Shown: positions 15,755 to 25,762 of the stretch, piece by piece
How the letters are laid out: every line of letters starts with the position of its first letter
Position numbering within the stretch: the stretch's first letter is position 1
NCBI GenBank assembly: GCA_903927185.1
Contig: CAIYLW010000053.1
Location: 21,532 to 85,531 of the forward strand
Direction of reading: 5' to 3'
DNA length: 64,000 bases
DNA from: an uncultured Bacteroidota bacterium
GTDB taxonomy: Bacteria > Bacteroidota > Bacteroidia > Chitinophagales > Chitinophagaceae
Position numbers and translations under genes: made by a program
Notes under the pieces: model-generated
What the model was told of the DNA's origin: nothing
Databases searched by the model: none
The model's input: only the letters and a program-made list of their open reading frames with translations

Positions 15755-17164
15755 TTAAAAATTGCAAAGGTTGTAAATAGTTTCGTAAATCCAACTTAAG
15801 AAACCTGTACTAATGATGCCTATTAAACATATCATCATAGCCAATTTTGGTAAAGCAGGAACCATGATTTTTTGAATTGGATTTTCGTTTTCATCCATGA
15901 ACATAGCCTTCACTACTCGTAAATAGTAATAGAATGATATAATCATGTTTAATGCTGCAAAAATAATCCAAACATAATTACCCCTTTCAGCACCTGCCAT
16001 GATGAGGAAAAATTTACCAAAGAATCCAGCAGTAGGAGGTACTCCTGCCAATGAAAACAAAGCTATCGCCAATACCCAAGAAAGAAATGGATTGGTTTTA
16101 TAAAATCCTTTGAAATCTGACACATTTTCTTTTCCTGTACTTGCTGATACTATTGAAATAACTCCAAAAGCAGCAATGTTTGAAAATAGATAAATCAACA
16201 GAAAGTATATCACTGAAGCCATTCCCAATTTTGATACACCAGAAAGACCTATTAAAATAAAACCCACTTGCGCAATAGATGAAAAAGCTAGAAATCTTTT
16301 CATATTATCCTGACGAATTGCAAATAGGTTTCCTATTAAAATGGTAAGCACACTCAATAAGAAGATCATGAAATACCATTGTGGTTCCAGGTTTCTAAAA
16401 ACAGTAAACATCACTGTCATAAAAATGAACAAGATGGCCGATTTCGAAATTACTGATAGATAAGCTGTCACTGCAACAGGAGCACCTTCATATACATCAG
16501 CTGTCCATAAATGAAAAGGTACTACAGACATTTTAAAACTAAATCCACCCAATATTAAAATGAATATAAAAATTTCCATGGGGCCCCCATGTATTAAAAG
16601 AGCGATTTCATTAAAAAATAAACTTCCTGTAACACCGTAAAGTAAAGAGATTCCAAAAAGCATTAACGCAGATGAAAAAGCAGATGAAATAATCATTTTC
16701 ATGGCAGCTTCAGAAGACTTTCTTTTTTCTAAATCAAAATTTGCTAAAGCGGCTAATGGAATAGTGGATAATTCAAGACCTAAATAAAATATTAATAAGT
16801 TGCCACTTGAAATCATAAAAAACATTCCTAATAACGTAGATAATAAAAGAATATAAAACTCCAGTAAATGTTTATGCTCTTTAAGCCAAGGATATGCAAT
16901 TAATGATATTAGGTAAACGCCTAAATTCAAAATATTTTTCTGCAAAAAAATCAGATCGTTCGAATGAAACATTCCATTGAACAAACTTCCAGGTAAGTTG
17001 TAGAAGAAACCTGCAATCAGGTTTGCCAATAATAAAAAATTAATGCTATAGAGAAGTGTTTCATTTTTCCATTCCTTTGATCCTACTTTTATAAAAAGCA
17101 AAATAAAGATGATGGCGATAAGCATCCACTCAAACTTTAGTACTTGTAAGTATTCGTTCAACAT
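15755..17164 (-). CDS. nuoN: NADH-quinone oxidoreductase subunit N
   Basis: A 469-residue antiporter-like membrane subunit of complex I with about 14 transmembrane helices. The proton-channel residues typical of the family are visible: the Glu in LGLELSTIPLAAL, the Lys in GGFSFKMSVVPFHLWTADVYEGAP, and the later Lys in DNMKRFLAFSSIAQVGF. It pumps protons (or Na+) across the inner membrane, driven by quinone reduction in the peripheral arm. Last nuo gene of the operon, 32 bp after nuoM. Length is normal. Confidence 0.97.
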   Translation of the reverse strand: MLNEYLQVLKFEWMLIAIIFILLFIKVGSKEWKNETLLYSINFLLLANLIAGFFYNLPGSLFNGMFHSNDLIFLQKNILNLGVYLISLIAYPWLKEHKHLLEFYILLLSTLLGMFFMISSGNLLIFYLGLELSTIPLAALANFDLEKRKSSEAAMKMIISSAFSSALMLFGISLLYGVTGSLFFNEIALLIHGGPMEIFIFILILGGFSFKMSVVPFHLWTADVYEGAPVAVTAYLSVISKSAILFIFMTVMFTVFRNLEPQWYFMIFLLSVLTILIGNLFAIRQDNMKRFLAFSSIAQVGFILIGLSGVSKLGMASVIYFLLIYLFSNIAAFGVISIVSASTGKENVSDFKGFYKTNPFLSWVLAIALFSLAGVPPTAGFFGKFFLIMAGAERGNYVWIIFAALNMIISFYYYLRVVKAMFMDENENPIQKIMVPALPKLAMMICLIGIISTGFLSWIYETIYNLCNF

Positions 17165-17196
17165 AATGTAAGTTTCAAATTTTCAGTAAGCAATTA

Positions 17197-18699
17197 TTAA
17201 TGACTGATAACTGCCCCGAGTTTATTGATAATTATTTCAGTGCCTGGTTGTATTAAGTTGATAAGCCAAAAAGGAGCGATACCCACAATAAGAATTCCAC
17301 TTATTAAAACAACTGCAGCAAATTTTTCGTTCCAGCTTGCATCACTTAATTTTTCATATGACTGATTTGTGATTGGCCCCATTATAGTTTTTCCAGCTGC
17401 TCTTAAAATATATACAGCTGTAACAACAATTGAGGCACAAGCAAGAATCGTTGCTAATCGATACATTTTATCTGGATTCTGCCAGGATCCCATAAATATC
17501 GTCATCTCAGATACAAATCCACTAAACCCGGGTAAGCCTAAAGAACTAAGACCCGCAATAACAAACACAGTGGAAATAAAAGGCATTATCTTAAGCAATC
17601 CACCCAATTGTGCAACCATTCTTGTATGGGTTCTACTGTAAATCATTCCAATTGCTGCGAAGAAGAGGGCTGTCATTAATCCGTGAGATACCATCTGCAT
17701 CACTGCTCCAGTAATGGATGTTTGTGTGAGCATGCCAATACCTAGTAAAACAAAACCACAATGGCTCACAGAAGAATAGGCATTGATGTATTTTAAATCA
17801 GTCTGCATCATAGTAGCAAATGCTCCATATATAATTGCAATTGTAGCAAGAAGTATGATAACCCATGAATATGCATGAGCTGCATCGGGCATTAAGAAAG
17901 TTGCTACCCTTAAACATCCATATCCGCCAAGCTTCATAGATATACCAGCTAAAAACATAGAAGCTGCGGTTGGTGCAGAAGCGTGTCCATCTGGCACCCA
18001 TGTATGAAAAGGAAAGATAGCTGTGAAAATTCCAAAACCTAAAAAGGCAAATGGAAAAAATAATTTTTGAATTTCAATTGGGATATTCATTTTAGAAAGT
18101 AAAAGCAGATCAAATGTATGAGCACCAGTTGAGGTATGGGAATTGAAATAGATTCCAAATATTCCTACCATTATTAAGGCCGATCCTCCCATTAACATCA
18201 ATGCTAATTTCATGGCACTATACTCTTTCTTCCCACTGCCCCAAATACCAATTAAAAGAAATTTAGGAATTACGGCAACTTCCAAAAAGAAAAACATAGT
18301 AAAGATGTCTAAAGAAATAAAGAACCCATAGGCACCCAAACTCAAGAGTAATAACAAAAAGAAAAACTCTTTAGAAAGCGTTTCCATATTCCAGGATACC
18401 AAAATGCCAGCTACAACTATAAAACTCGTAAGCAATATCATGGCAATAGAAATGCCATCTACCCCAATATGATATTGTAAACCTAATGGAGTAAACCAAT
18501 TTTGAATATATTCAAATAGCATTTGTGAAGTATTGCCTGCAGCTCTTTCTTTATAATAAGCCAACAATAATTTTACAGCCATTCCTAACTGAAGCAAAGA
18601 ACCTCCTAATGCGATCGTGCGAATCTGTTTTGAATTCTGTGCAATTAATATTGCTACAGCTGTAAACAGAGGAAATAATAAAAATAAAGTCAGATTCAT
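17197..18699 (-). CDS. nuoM: NADH-quinone oxidoreductase subunit M
   Basis: A 500-residue antiporter-like subunit with about 14 transmembrane helices. The key Glu is in MFFFLEVAVIPKFLLIGIWG and the conserved channel segment is FPFHTWVPDGHASAPTAASMFLAGI. A further Lys lies in QTDLKYINAYSSVSHCGFVLLG. The start was set at the ATG at 18699, which lies 10 bp after the nuoL stop; the longer frame would overlap nuoL and add a non-hydrophobic leader. It is one of the three proton-pumping modules (L, M, N) of the membrane arm. Confidence 0.97.
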   Translation of the reverse strand: MNLTLFLLFPLFTAVAILIAQNSKQIRTIALGGSLLQLGMAVKLLLAYYKERAAGNTSQMLFEYIQNWFTPLGLQYHIGVDGISIAMILLTSFIVVAGILVSWNMETLSKEFFFLLLLLSLGAYGFFISLDIFTMFFFLEVAVIPKFLLIGIWGSGKKEYSAMKLALMLMGGSALIMVGIFGIYFNSHTSTGAHTFDLLLLSKMNIPIEIQKLFFPFAFLGFGIFTAIFPFHTWVPDGHASAPTAASMFLAGISMKLGGYGCLRVATFLMPDAAHAYSWVIILLATIAIIYGAFATMMQTDLKYINAYSSVSHCGFVLLGIGMLTQTSITGAVMQMVSHGLMTALFFAAIGMIYSRTHTRMVAQLGGLLKIMPFISTVFVIAGLSSLGLPGFSGFVSEMTIFMGSWQNPDKMYRLATILACASIVVTAVYILRAAGKTIMGPITNQSYEKLSDASWNEKFAAVVLISGILIVGIAPFWLINLIQPGTEIIINKLGAVISH

Positions 18700-18709
18700 G
18701 TGATATAAT

Positions 18710-20644
18710 TTATTTCCACAGATAAATAAATGCAATAATTAATCCGGCAATTCCTCCAAAGAAATACAAAGCATAATCTTGCACTTTGCCTGATTGATAT
18801 CCTTTAATTAATTCAGATAAACTGGCCGTTAATTTGGCCAATAAGTTCATCAGTCCATCCACTATATTTTTATCGAACCAAGCTGCAGGACGACCAATTA
18901 AATTGAACAAAACTTTCTTTGTGACAAATATGTATACTTCGTCAATATAAAATTTCCTAGATGCAGCTGTATAAAAACTGCCTAGTTGGATGGCAATTCT
19001 TTGCGGCAGTTCATTCGAAGTTTTGAATAATCTAGTGGCAAATAAAATTCCTGCAATAGCTAATGAAACGGGTAAAACAGAGAAACTAATTGGAACACTT
19101 GAATGTATTGGATTTCCATCAGCTGTGATCCAACTTGAAATAGGAGCGAAGCCAGCAACTACTGCTAAAATCGCCAATAAAATCAAGGGTATTTTCATAG
19201 TCCAGGTTCCTTCTCCATGATGAGCTTGATGCGTATCTGCTTCTTTACTCCAGAATATAGAATAGTATAAACGGAACATATAAAATGCTGTTAGTCCGGA
19301 TGTTAAAAGTGCTACTGCATATACTAATTTGTTAGATTCAAAGGAAGCCATCAATATTTCCTCTTTACTAAAGAACCCAGAGAAAGGAGGAATGCCGGCA
19401 ATTGCCAAACAGGCAATTAAAAAACTAAGATGTGTAATTGGCATCAACTTTCTTAATCCTCCCATATCCTTCATTTCATTGCTATGGACCATATGAATAA
19501 CAGCACCGGCTCCAAGGAATAATAAGGATTTGAAAAAAGCGTGTGTAAATAAATGGAACATCGATCCCATATATCCTAATCCTTCTTCGCCATGATATTT
19601 TGAAACGCCTAATGCAAACATCATATATCCAATCTGAGACATGGTTGAATAAGCTAAGACTCTTTTAATATCTGTTTGAGTACAAGCAATAACAGCAGCA
19701 AAAAAAGCAGAAAATGCGCCTGTATACATCACAACTTTTAATGCCTCCGGATTGGAAATTGCAAATACAGGAAATAATCTGGCTACTAAAAATACACCAG
19801 CAACAACCATGGTAGCCGCATGTATTAAGGCTGAAACGGGAGTAGGACCTTCCATTGCATCTGGTAGCCAGATATGTAATGGAAACATGGCAGATTTGCC
19901 TGCCCCGCCTATGAACACTAATAATAATCCCCATGTTAGTGCGGAAACCCCCAAAAAAGATGCGGCATTAATAGCTATAAGAAATGGAGAGCCAGTTGAT
20001 GTTAATCTTTCTATGAGTACTCCAAAATCCAAAGTGTGAGAATAGAAAGACAAAATAAGTATACCAATTAAGAATCCAAGATCGGCAAAACGGGTTACTA
20101 TAAATGCTTTTTTTGAAGCAGCAACTGCACTTGGTTTTTCGAAATAGAAACCAATTAATAAAAAAGAAGATACACCTACTAATTCCCAAAATAAATAGAT
20201 CTGGAAAATATTAGATGATAAAACAAGACCTAACATAGAAAATGTAAATAATGCTAGGAAGGCATAATAAGTAGCAAATCGAGTTTCGCCTTTCATATAC
20301 CCTAGACTAAATAAATGAACCATTAATGAAACAAAGCTCACAACCACTAACATCATCACCGTAATGGGATCAATTAAAATACCCATATCAATAGATATCC
20401 CTTTACTAAATTCTAGCCAGGTATATTTAACGACTTCTATTTTTTGATAAATACCATTTATTTTTCCACTTACAAAAAAGTATTCGTAAGCAGTAACTAA
20501 GGATAAAAGGGTAGAGCTTAATAATCCCAGTGTTCCAATAATTCCTGCAGAATTTGTAAAATATTTTCTACCAAATAATCCCAGTACAAAAAAACAGGCT
20601 AATGGAATGATGGGAATTAAAGCTATATAAATTGGATGACTCAT
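18710..20644 (-). CDS. nuoL: NADH-quinone oxidoreductase subunit L
   Basis: A 644-residue antiporter-like subunit at the distal end of the complex I membrane arm, with 14 core helices plus the long C-terminal lateral-helix region that ties NuoL to M and N. Conserved elements are FLLIGFYFEKPSA, GKSAMFPLHIWLPDAMEGPTPVSALIHAATMV, and TDIKRVLAYSTMSQIGYM, with the channel Lys and His residues. It lies 34 bp after nuoK and 10 bp before nuoM. Length is typical. Confidence 0.97.
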   Translation of the reverse strand: MSHPIYIALIPIIPLACFFVLGLFGRKYFTNSAGIIGTLGLLSSTLLSLVTAYEYFFVSGKINGIYQKIEVVKYTWLEFSKGISIDMGILIDPITVMMLVVVSFVSLMVHLFSLGYMKGETRFATYYAFLALFTFSMLGLVLSSNIFQIYLFWELVGVSSFLLIGFYFEKPSAVAASKKAFIVTRFADLGFLIGILILSFYSHTLDFGVLIERLTSTGSPFLIAINAASFLGVSALTWGLLLVFIGGAGKSAMFPLHIWLPDAMEGPTPVSALIHAATMVVAGVFLVARLFPVFAISNPEALKVVMYTGAFSAFFAAVIACTQTDIKRVLAYSTMSQIGYMMFALGVSKYHGEEGLGYMGSMFHLFTHAFFKSLLFLGAGAVIHMVHSNEMKDMGGLRKLMPITHLSFLIACLAIAGIPPFSGFFSKEEILMASFESNKLVYAVALLTSGLTAFYMFRLYYSIFWSKEADTHQAHHGEGTWTMKIPLILLAILAVVAGFAPISSWITADGNPIHSSVPISFSVLPVSLAIAGILFATRLFKTSNELPQRIAIQLGSFYTAASRKFYIDEVYIFVTKKVLFNLIGRPAAWFDKNIVDGLMNLLAKLTASLSELIKGYQSGKVQDYALYFFGGIAGLIIAFIYLWK

Positions 20645-20678
20645 GTTAACACTTATTGTTATAGATGAATTCTTTTAT

Positions 20679-20993
20679 TTAATATTTCATTTCTGTTGCG
20701 TCTTCTACATCAATTGAATGGTGACTTCTGTACAAATTAATAATGATAGCTATAGCAACAGCTGCTTCTGCCGCAGCGATAGTTATCACAAAAATGGTAA
20801 AGAAAATACCATCTAGTTTTTCTGGATATAGGTATTTGTTGAATGCTACAAAGTTGATGTTCACACTGTTTAACATCAGCTCAATTGACATCAACATAGT
20901 AATCATATTTCTTCTAGTAAAAAGACCATAAATGCCAATGAAAAATAGACAGGTACTTAAAAAAAGAATATGCGTTAATGGGACTTCACTCAT
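20679..20993 (-). CDS. nuoK: NADH-quinone oxidoreductase subunit K
   Basis: A 104-residue three-helix membrane subunit. The second helix carries the conserved Glu (MLMSIELMLNSVNINFVAF, E38), and the third helix carries another acidic residue (AAAEAAVAIAIIINLYR), both part of the E-channel next to NuoH and NuoJ. It starts 6 bp after the nuoJ stop. Length and motifs are canonical. Confidence 0.97.
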   Translation of the reverse strand: MSEVPLTHILFLSTCLFFIGIYGLFTRRNMITMLMSIELMLNSVNINFVAFNKYLYPEKLDGIFFTIFVITIAAAEAAVAIAIIINLYRSHHSIDVEDATEMKY

Positions 20994-20999
20994 GACTTA

Positions 21000-21542
21000 C
21001 TATTGAATAGAGTTTTGAAAAGTTGTGGCTTCTTTATCATTTGACTTAAGGGCAATGACAATACAACCAATCATTGCAGCCAATAATAAAATACTAATTA
21101 ATTCAAAGGGTAATAAGTAACCAAAATCCTTTGTATCTAACATCTGTGTACCAATTTGATTTACACTCAAATTGAAAGCTGTGGTTGAAATTGGTTTGAA
21201 AGTATATAAACTAATGAGTCTAACTACAAACCCAGTTCCGAACAAAACAGCTAATGCAGAAAAAATACTTCTAATTAATATTGGTTTAGGCATTTCTTCC
21301 CCAGATTTAATAGTAAGAAAAATGGAGAAAATAATTAAAACTACAATGCCTCCTACATAAACGATAATTTGTACTGCAGCTAAAAATTCTAGCTGCATCC
21401 AAAAATATAGTGCGGCAATTCCAATTAGCGAAAATAATAACCATATAGATGCTCGGAATATTTTTCGAGTAGTTACAGCTAATACCCCTGTGCCAAGGAT
21501 AAATGCTGAAATGATATAAAATATTATGGTAGCTGGACTCAT
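21000..21542 (-). CDS. nuoJ: NADH-quinone oxidoreductase subunit J
   Basis: A 180-residue membrane subunit with five helices. The third helix contains the conserved motif VQIIVYVGGIVVLIIFSIFLT, whose pi-bulge region takes part in coupling. The C-terminal tail (KSNDKEATTFQNSIQ) is polar and probably cytosolic. It lies 24 bp after nuoI and 6 bp before nuoK. Confidence 0.96.
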   Translation of the reverse strand: MSPATIIFYIISAFILGTGVLAVTTRKIFRASIWLLFSLIGIAALYFWMQLEFLAAVQIIVYVGGIVVLIIFSIFLTIKSGEEMPKPILIRSIFSALAVLFGTGFVVRLISLYTFKPISTTAFNLSVNQIGTQMLDTKDFGYLLPFELISILLLAAMIGCIVIALKSNDKEATTFQNSIQ

Positions 21543-21566
21543 GATTTATATTTCTTTAAATATTTT

Positions 21567-22043
21567 TTATTCTACACCCGCTTTCAATTTTGAATCGGGT
21601 TTATTTAAACGTTTCGTTAGTTGGCCACGATTAAATACACTGTGTTCAAAAGTATTTGCCATATTAATTGCAGCGGTTGGACAGGCTTCTACACAAAGGC
21701 CACACATTGTACATAATTCTAGATGGTATACAAAAGTGTCGATAGCTTTTTTCTTTTTCCCTTCCGGACTGATATCGAATTTGTTGATGATTTTTATAGT
21801 GCCGTTCGGACAAGCCAATTCACATGCTGAGCAACCGGTACAAGCATGTTCATTATTTTCGTCATGAGCCATTACAACTTCTCCTCTGAAACGCTCTGGA
21901 AGTATTAGAGTCTCCCTGTTGTCGGGGTACTCTTCTGTGATAATTTCTTTATGATGCGTAAAATAATAGCCGGTTCGATTCATACCTACCAGCAATGATT
22001 TCATAGCTCCATAAACATCTTTTACATAATCTACTATAAACAT
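21567..22043 (-). CDS. nuoI: NADH-quinone oxidoreductase subunit I (2x[4Fe-4S])
   Basis: A 158-residue peripheral-arm subunit with two ferredoxin-type tetracysteine motifs, CTGCSACELACP (C68, C71, C74, C78) and CTMCGLCVEACP (C111, C114, C117, C121). These bind clusters N6a and N6b, which pass electrons towards NuoB and quinone. In this operon no NuoE, F or G supplies electrons from NADH, so NuoI and NuoB are the only iron-sulfur subunits encoded. Its exposed clusters are the plausible entry point for a ferredoxin-like donor or another input module; that is an inference. Confidence 0.96.
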   Translation of the reverse strand: MFIVDYVKDVYGAMKSLLVGMNRTGYYFTHHKEIITEEYPDNRETLILPERFRGEVVMAHDENNEHACTGCSACELACPNGTIKIINKFDISPEGKKKKAIDTFVYHLELCTMCGLCVEACPTAAINMANTFEHSVFNRGQLTKRLNKPDSKLKAGVE

Positions 22044-22062
22044 CGTAAAGTTTTATTTCAAT

Positions 22063-23139
22063 TTAAAAATGCCATCCTTTAATTGCTACCAAAGTCATCA
22101 CTATCAAATTCACCATACTGATTGGCAACAAATATTTCCACTCTAAATTCAATAATTGGTCAACACGTAATCTTGGGAAAGTCCACCTAAACCACATAAT
22201 TAAAAAGATCATAAAGAAAGTTTTTCCGAAGAACCAAAAGAAGGATGGAATATAATCCATGATATGATTGAACGATTCCCAATTGCCAATATGAAAAGGC
22301 ATCCATCCACCTAAGAATAACGTAGCTCCAATGGCGCAAACAATAAATATATTGATGTATTCAGATAAGAAGAATAAAGCAAATTTCATTCCTGAATATT
22401 CGGTATGGAATCCAGCTGTTAATTCAGACTCTGCTTCAGACAGATCAAATGGAGCTCTGTTAGTTTCAGCTGTTATTGCGATAATAAATATGACAAAAGA
22501 AATGATTGCAGGAATATGAGCTTTAAATAACCACCATCCATTTTGTTGTGAAAGTACAATGTCGTTAATATTCAAACTACCAGTTAAAACAATAATAGAT
22601 AGAACAGATAATCCAACAGATAATTCATAACTAACCATCTGGGCCCCACTTCTCATAGCACCTAATAAAGAGTATTTATTATTGCTTGCCCAACCTGCAA
22701 TTAATATTCCAATTACAGAAACAGAAGAAATTGCTGAAACATATAAAACCCCAATATTAATATCCCAAATATGAAATCCCTTAGCAAAACCAATTGGTGC
22801 TAATATTAACATAGATACTATCATAACTATAAAAGGAGCAAGATTAAATAGAAACTTGTCAGCCCCATCAGGAGTAAGTCCTTCTTTCATAATCAGTTTA
22901 ATAGTATCAGCTGTACTTTGTAATAGTCCTAAAGGCCCAACACGATTTGGTCCTAATCGAATTTGAATCCATGCTGCCACTTTTCTTTCCATAATTACCA
23001 ATACTAAACCTAGAGCAGCAAATAATGCAATTGCTAATATTCCTACTATCACGAATTCAATTAGCAGGGCCCAAGTTGGTGGAAAGGTTTTATTTAACCA
23101 ATCCTGAACGAGTTTTGTTAAAGTTTCTAAACTAAACAT
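22063..23139 (-). CDS. nuoH: NADH-quinone oxidoreductase subunit H
   Basis: A 358-residue membrane subunit with eight or nine helices that forms the quinone chamber with NuoB and NuoD. Conserved motifs are ERKVAAWIQIRLGPNRVGPLGLLQSTAD and the acidic loop ETNRAPFDLSEAESELTAGFHTEYSGMKFA, which supplies the charged funnel of the E-channel. It begins 35 bp after the nuoD stop. In 14-gene operons nuoE, F and G lie at exactly this position; nothing remains of them here. Confidence 0.97.
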   Translation of the reverse strand: MFSLETLTKLVQDWLNKTFPPTWALLIEFVIVGILAIALFAALGLVLVIMERKVAAWIQIRLGPNRVGPLGLLQSTADTIKLIMKEGLTPDGADKFLFNLAPFIVMIVSMLILAPIGFAKGFHIWDINIGVLYVSAISSVSVIGILIAGWASNNKYSLLGAMRSGAQMVSYELSVGLSVLSIIVLTGSLNINDIVLSQQNGWWLFKAHIPAIISFVIFIIAITAETNRAPFDLSEAESELTAGFHTEYSGMKFALFFLSEYINIFIVCAIGATLFLGGWMPFHIGNWESFNHIMDYIPSFFWFFGKTFFMIFLIMWFRWTFPRLRVDQLLNLEWKYLLPISMVNLIVMTLVAIKGWHF

Positions 23140-23174
23140 TTATTGATGTTGTCTTAAGTAACAAAATAGTTTTA

Positions 23175-24290
23175 TTAACGGTCAATATCAGGTATCACTA
23201 AATCTAATGTTCCCATTGATGCAATTAAGTCTCCAATTTTTCCTCCTCTGGTTATATGATCTAAACAAGAAAGATTGGAAAATCCTGGTGAGCGGAATTT
23301 AATTCTGTAGGGAGTTGTTCCTCCTTCACTAACAATATAAACTCCTAATTCGCCTCTTGCAGTTTCTACTCTTTGATAGTATTCACCTTTGGGTAATTTT
23401 AAAACCGCCTTTGTTTTTGCTTGAAAATCTCCCTCAGGGATATTGTCAATTAGTTGTTCAATAATTTTAATGGATTCATTCATCTCTCTCAACCGAACCA
23501 TATAGCGAGCAAATGAATCTCCCTCTGTTTCTAAAATTTCATCAAATTCAAGGGAATTATAAATTTCATAAGGATACAATTTTCGAACATCGCAAGAAAC
23601 CCCGCTACCTCTTGCTGCGGGACCTGTTACTCCGAAACTAATAGCTGCTTCTTTAGATAAAACGCCCACACCTTTCATACGATTTTGGAAAATGATATTG
23701 CCTGTAACCAATTCATCGTACTCGTGAATTTTACGTTTATACAAAGTCAGGAAATTCTTAACCCTATTTTGAAAATTCGGATGTAAATCTATCATTACCC
23801 CACCCGGAACCATATAGTTCATGGTAAGTCTTGCACCACAAGTTTCTTCCATGATATCATTGATGGTTTCCCGCTCTCTAAATGCGTGGAAGAATGGAGT
23901 AAATGCACCCAAATCCATAGCCATTGCACCCCACCATAATTCATGAGAAGCAATCCGTGTCAATTCATCCATTAATACACGAATAACTTGAGCTCTTGCA
24001 GGAATTTCAATCCCCAGGCCTTTTTCAACAGTAAGTGCACATGCATGGTTGTTGATATGTGCAGACAAATAGTCCATTCTACTAGTAGTATAAATAAACT
24101 GCCTATAAGTAAGGCTCTCACACATTTTTTCAATTGAACGATGGATATAGCCCAAATGAGGTTCTACTTTTTTGATGGTTTCACCATTTAAAGTAATTAT
24201 CAAATGCAACACCCCATGTGTTGCCGGGTGTTGTGGCCCCACATTGATTATTAAATCTCCTTCCGCTGTTTTGCCTATTTCTTCAACCAT
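23175..24290 (-). CDS. nuoD: NADH-quinone oxidoreductase subunit D
   Basis: A 371-residue 49-kDa-type subunit, homologous to the [NiFe] hydrogenase large subunit. It holds the quinone head-group site: GPQHPATHGV near residue 18 (the conserved His) and the YTSRMDYLSAHINNHACALTVEK segment (the conserved Tyr). The C-terminus ends GTLDLVIPDIDR, near the canonical GTLD...DVDR. It is a separate gene from nuoC, unlike the CD or BCD fusions of some relatives. It lies 61 bp after nuoC. Confidence 0.97.
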   Translation of the reverse strand: MVEEIGKTAEGDLIINVGPQHPATHGVLHLIITLNGETIKKVEPHLGYIHRSIEKMCESLTYRQFIYTTSRMDYLSAHINNHACALTVEKGLGIEIPARAQVIRVLMDELTRIASHELWWGAMAMDLGAFTPFFHAFRERETINDIMEETCGARLTMNYMVPGGVMIDLHPNFQNRVKNFLTLYKRKIHEYDELVTGNIIFQNRMKGVGVLSKEAAISFGVTGPAARGSGVSCDVRKLYPYEIYNSLEFDEILETEGDSFARYMVRLREMNESIKIIEQLIDNIPEGDFQAKTKAVLKLPKGEYYQRVETARGELGVYIVSEGGTTPYRIKFRSPGFSNLSCLDHITRGGKIGDLIASMGTLDLVIPDIDR

Positions 24291-24351
24291 TTTTGTTGAT
24301 TTGTTTTTTATAAGCCATCTCTGGCTTTTTTCTCAACTAAATAAAACTATC

Positions 24352-24807
24352 TTAAAGTTTAATCATATTAATAGGATCTTCATAATCCTTTCTGAGTGGG
24401 TATCCTACCCAATCATCTGTCAATAAAAGCCGTCTTAAATCTGGATGTTCCAGGAAAATAACTCCAAATAAATCATATACTTCTCTTTCAAACAATTCCG
24501 CACCACGCCATATGTCGCTAACAGTTATTATTTCTGGTTTTTCTCTATCTAATTTCACTTTTACTACTATATTATCAAGCGTAGTGGTTGATCTAAGATG
24601 ATAAACCATGGTGAAATGCGTTTTCCAATCAATACAGGTTAAACAGAATAAAAAATTAAAAGGCATTGATGCGAAATTCCTTAATTTTTGGGCAGACTCT
24701 TTCCAATCTGCAGCTTCTAATCCAATATTCAACCACTCACCAGTTTCTTCAAAACTGGCCTTGGATAATATTTCGCTGATGATTGTTTTTAATTCCTCGT
24801 TTGACAT
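24352..24807 (-). CDS. nuoC: NADH-quinone oxidoreductase subunit C
   Basis: A 151-residue 30-kDa-type subunit of the peripheral arm. The signature is in the C-terminal half: ERE(V)YDLFGVIFLEHPDLRRLLLTDDWVGYPLRKDYE. Its N-terminal domain packs on NuoD and carries no cofactor. The start was set at the ATG at 24807; the longer frame would use a TTG only four codons upstream. It begins 33 bp after the nuoB stop. Confidence 0.96.
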   Translation of the reverse strand: MSNEELKTIISEILSKASFEETGEWLNIGLEAADWKESAQKLRNFASMPFNFLFCLTCIDWKTHFTMVYHLRSTTTLDNIVVKVKLDREKPEIITVSDIWRGAELFEREVYDLFGVIFLEHPDLRRLLLTDDWVGYPLRKDYEDPINMIKL

Positions 24808-24840
24808 AATTGAAGTCAATTATTAAATTGTACGATAATT

Positions 24841-25377
24841 TTATAAACCCGATTTCATTTGTTCGCGGGTCATTCCCATTTTTATTTTATCCTGTAAAGT
24901 AATCAGCGCATGTATCAATGCTTCTGGTCGGGGAGGGCATCCAGGAATATATACATCAACAGGAATTATGTGATCAGCTCCTTTTACTACTGAATAGGTG
25001 TTATAAAAAAAAGGGCCTCCACTTATCGCGCAAGCCCCCATTGCAATTACATATTTTGGATCAGCCATTTGGTCATATAACCTTTTCAATACCGGAGCCA
25101 TTTTATTAACAATGGTTCCTGCAATGATAATCACATCGGCCTGTCTAGGTGTAGCACGAGCTACTTCAAATCCAAATCTTGAAAAGTCGTATTTCGGACC
25201 TGCTACTTGCATATATTCTATACCACAGCAACTTGTTGCAAATGTTAATGGCCACAAAGAATTTGATCTGGCCCAATTTACAAGCTCATCCAGCTTACTA
25301 AGAACAATTCCACCACCAGGTACTTCTTCAATATGGCCTGGGAATTCGTTTGTTGTTATATTTTCTGTTGAAATCAT
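24841..25377 (-). CDS. nuoB: NADH-quinone oxidoreductase subunit B ([4Fe-4S] N2)
   Basis: A 178-residue subunit that holds the terminal cluster N2, bound by C50, C51, C116 and C147 ([28 protein letters not shown]). It reduces quinone at the interface with NuoD and NuoH. The N-terminal about 25 residues ([19 protein letters not shown]) are the usual extension. It lies 34 bp after nuoA. All ligands are present, so the quinone-reducing core is intact although the NADH arm genes are missing. Confidence 0.97.
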   Translation of the reverse strand: MISTENITTNEFPGHIEEVPGGGIVLSKLDELVNWARSNSLWPLTFATSCCGIEYMQVAGPKYDFSRFGFEVARATPRQADVIIIAGTIVNKMAPVLKRLYDQMADPKYVIAMGACAISGGPFFYNTYSVVKGADHIIPVDVYIPGCPPRPEALIHALITLQDKIKMGMTREQMKSGL

Positions 25378-25411
25378 ATACGTAAATAGCGATTTTATAA
25401 ATTGAAATATT

Positions 25412-25762
25412 TTAAATCCATTTTAATGCACCTTTTTTATGTGCATATAAAAATCCCATAAATAAAATGAAAAAGAAAATTATGATCTCAAACAGTGCTG
25501 GCATGCCTACTTGCTTAACCACTACCGCCCATGGATACATAAAGACCAATTCTACATCGAAAATTAAAAATATTAAGGCAAAGAGATAATATCCTACATT
25601 AAACTGATTCCATGGAGATCCAACTGTTGGAATACCACATTCATATGCCTGACCCTTTTGTGGGTTTTTTGTTCCTTTTACAAAAATCTTAGCAATTAAA
25701 ATACCGCCTGCAGAAAATGCAATAGCGGCAGCAATTAAAACGATTAAATAAGCAGCTCCCAT
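25412..25762 (-). CDS. nuoA: NADH-quinone oxidoreductase subunit A
   Basis: A 116-residue three-helix membrane subunit, first gene of the operon. The conserved loop YECGIPTVG (canonical YECG) is followed by the acidic second helix [15 protein letters not shown]. It sits next to NuoH and helps form the proton entry path. The 215-bp region upstream, divergent from the ABC transporter, must contain the operon promoter; only TAnnTTCa-like near-matches were seen on the minus strand, so no promoter is called. Confidence 0.97.
   Translation of the reverse strand: MGAAYLIVLIAAAIAFSAGGILIAKIFVKGTKNPQKGQAYECGIPTVGSPWNQFNVGYYLFALIFLIFDVELVFMYPWAVVVKQVGMPALFEIIIFFFILFMGFLYAHKKGALKWI

Noticed and set aside
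23140..23174. Remnants of nuoE, nuoF or nuoG between nuoD and nuoH
   Set aside because: Only 35 bp are present, with no cysteine or nucleotide-binding codons; no remnant can be claimed.
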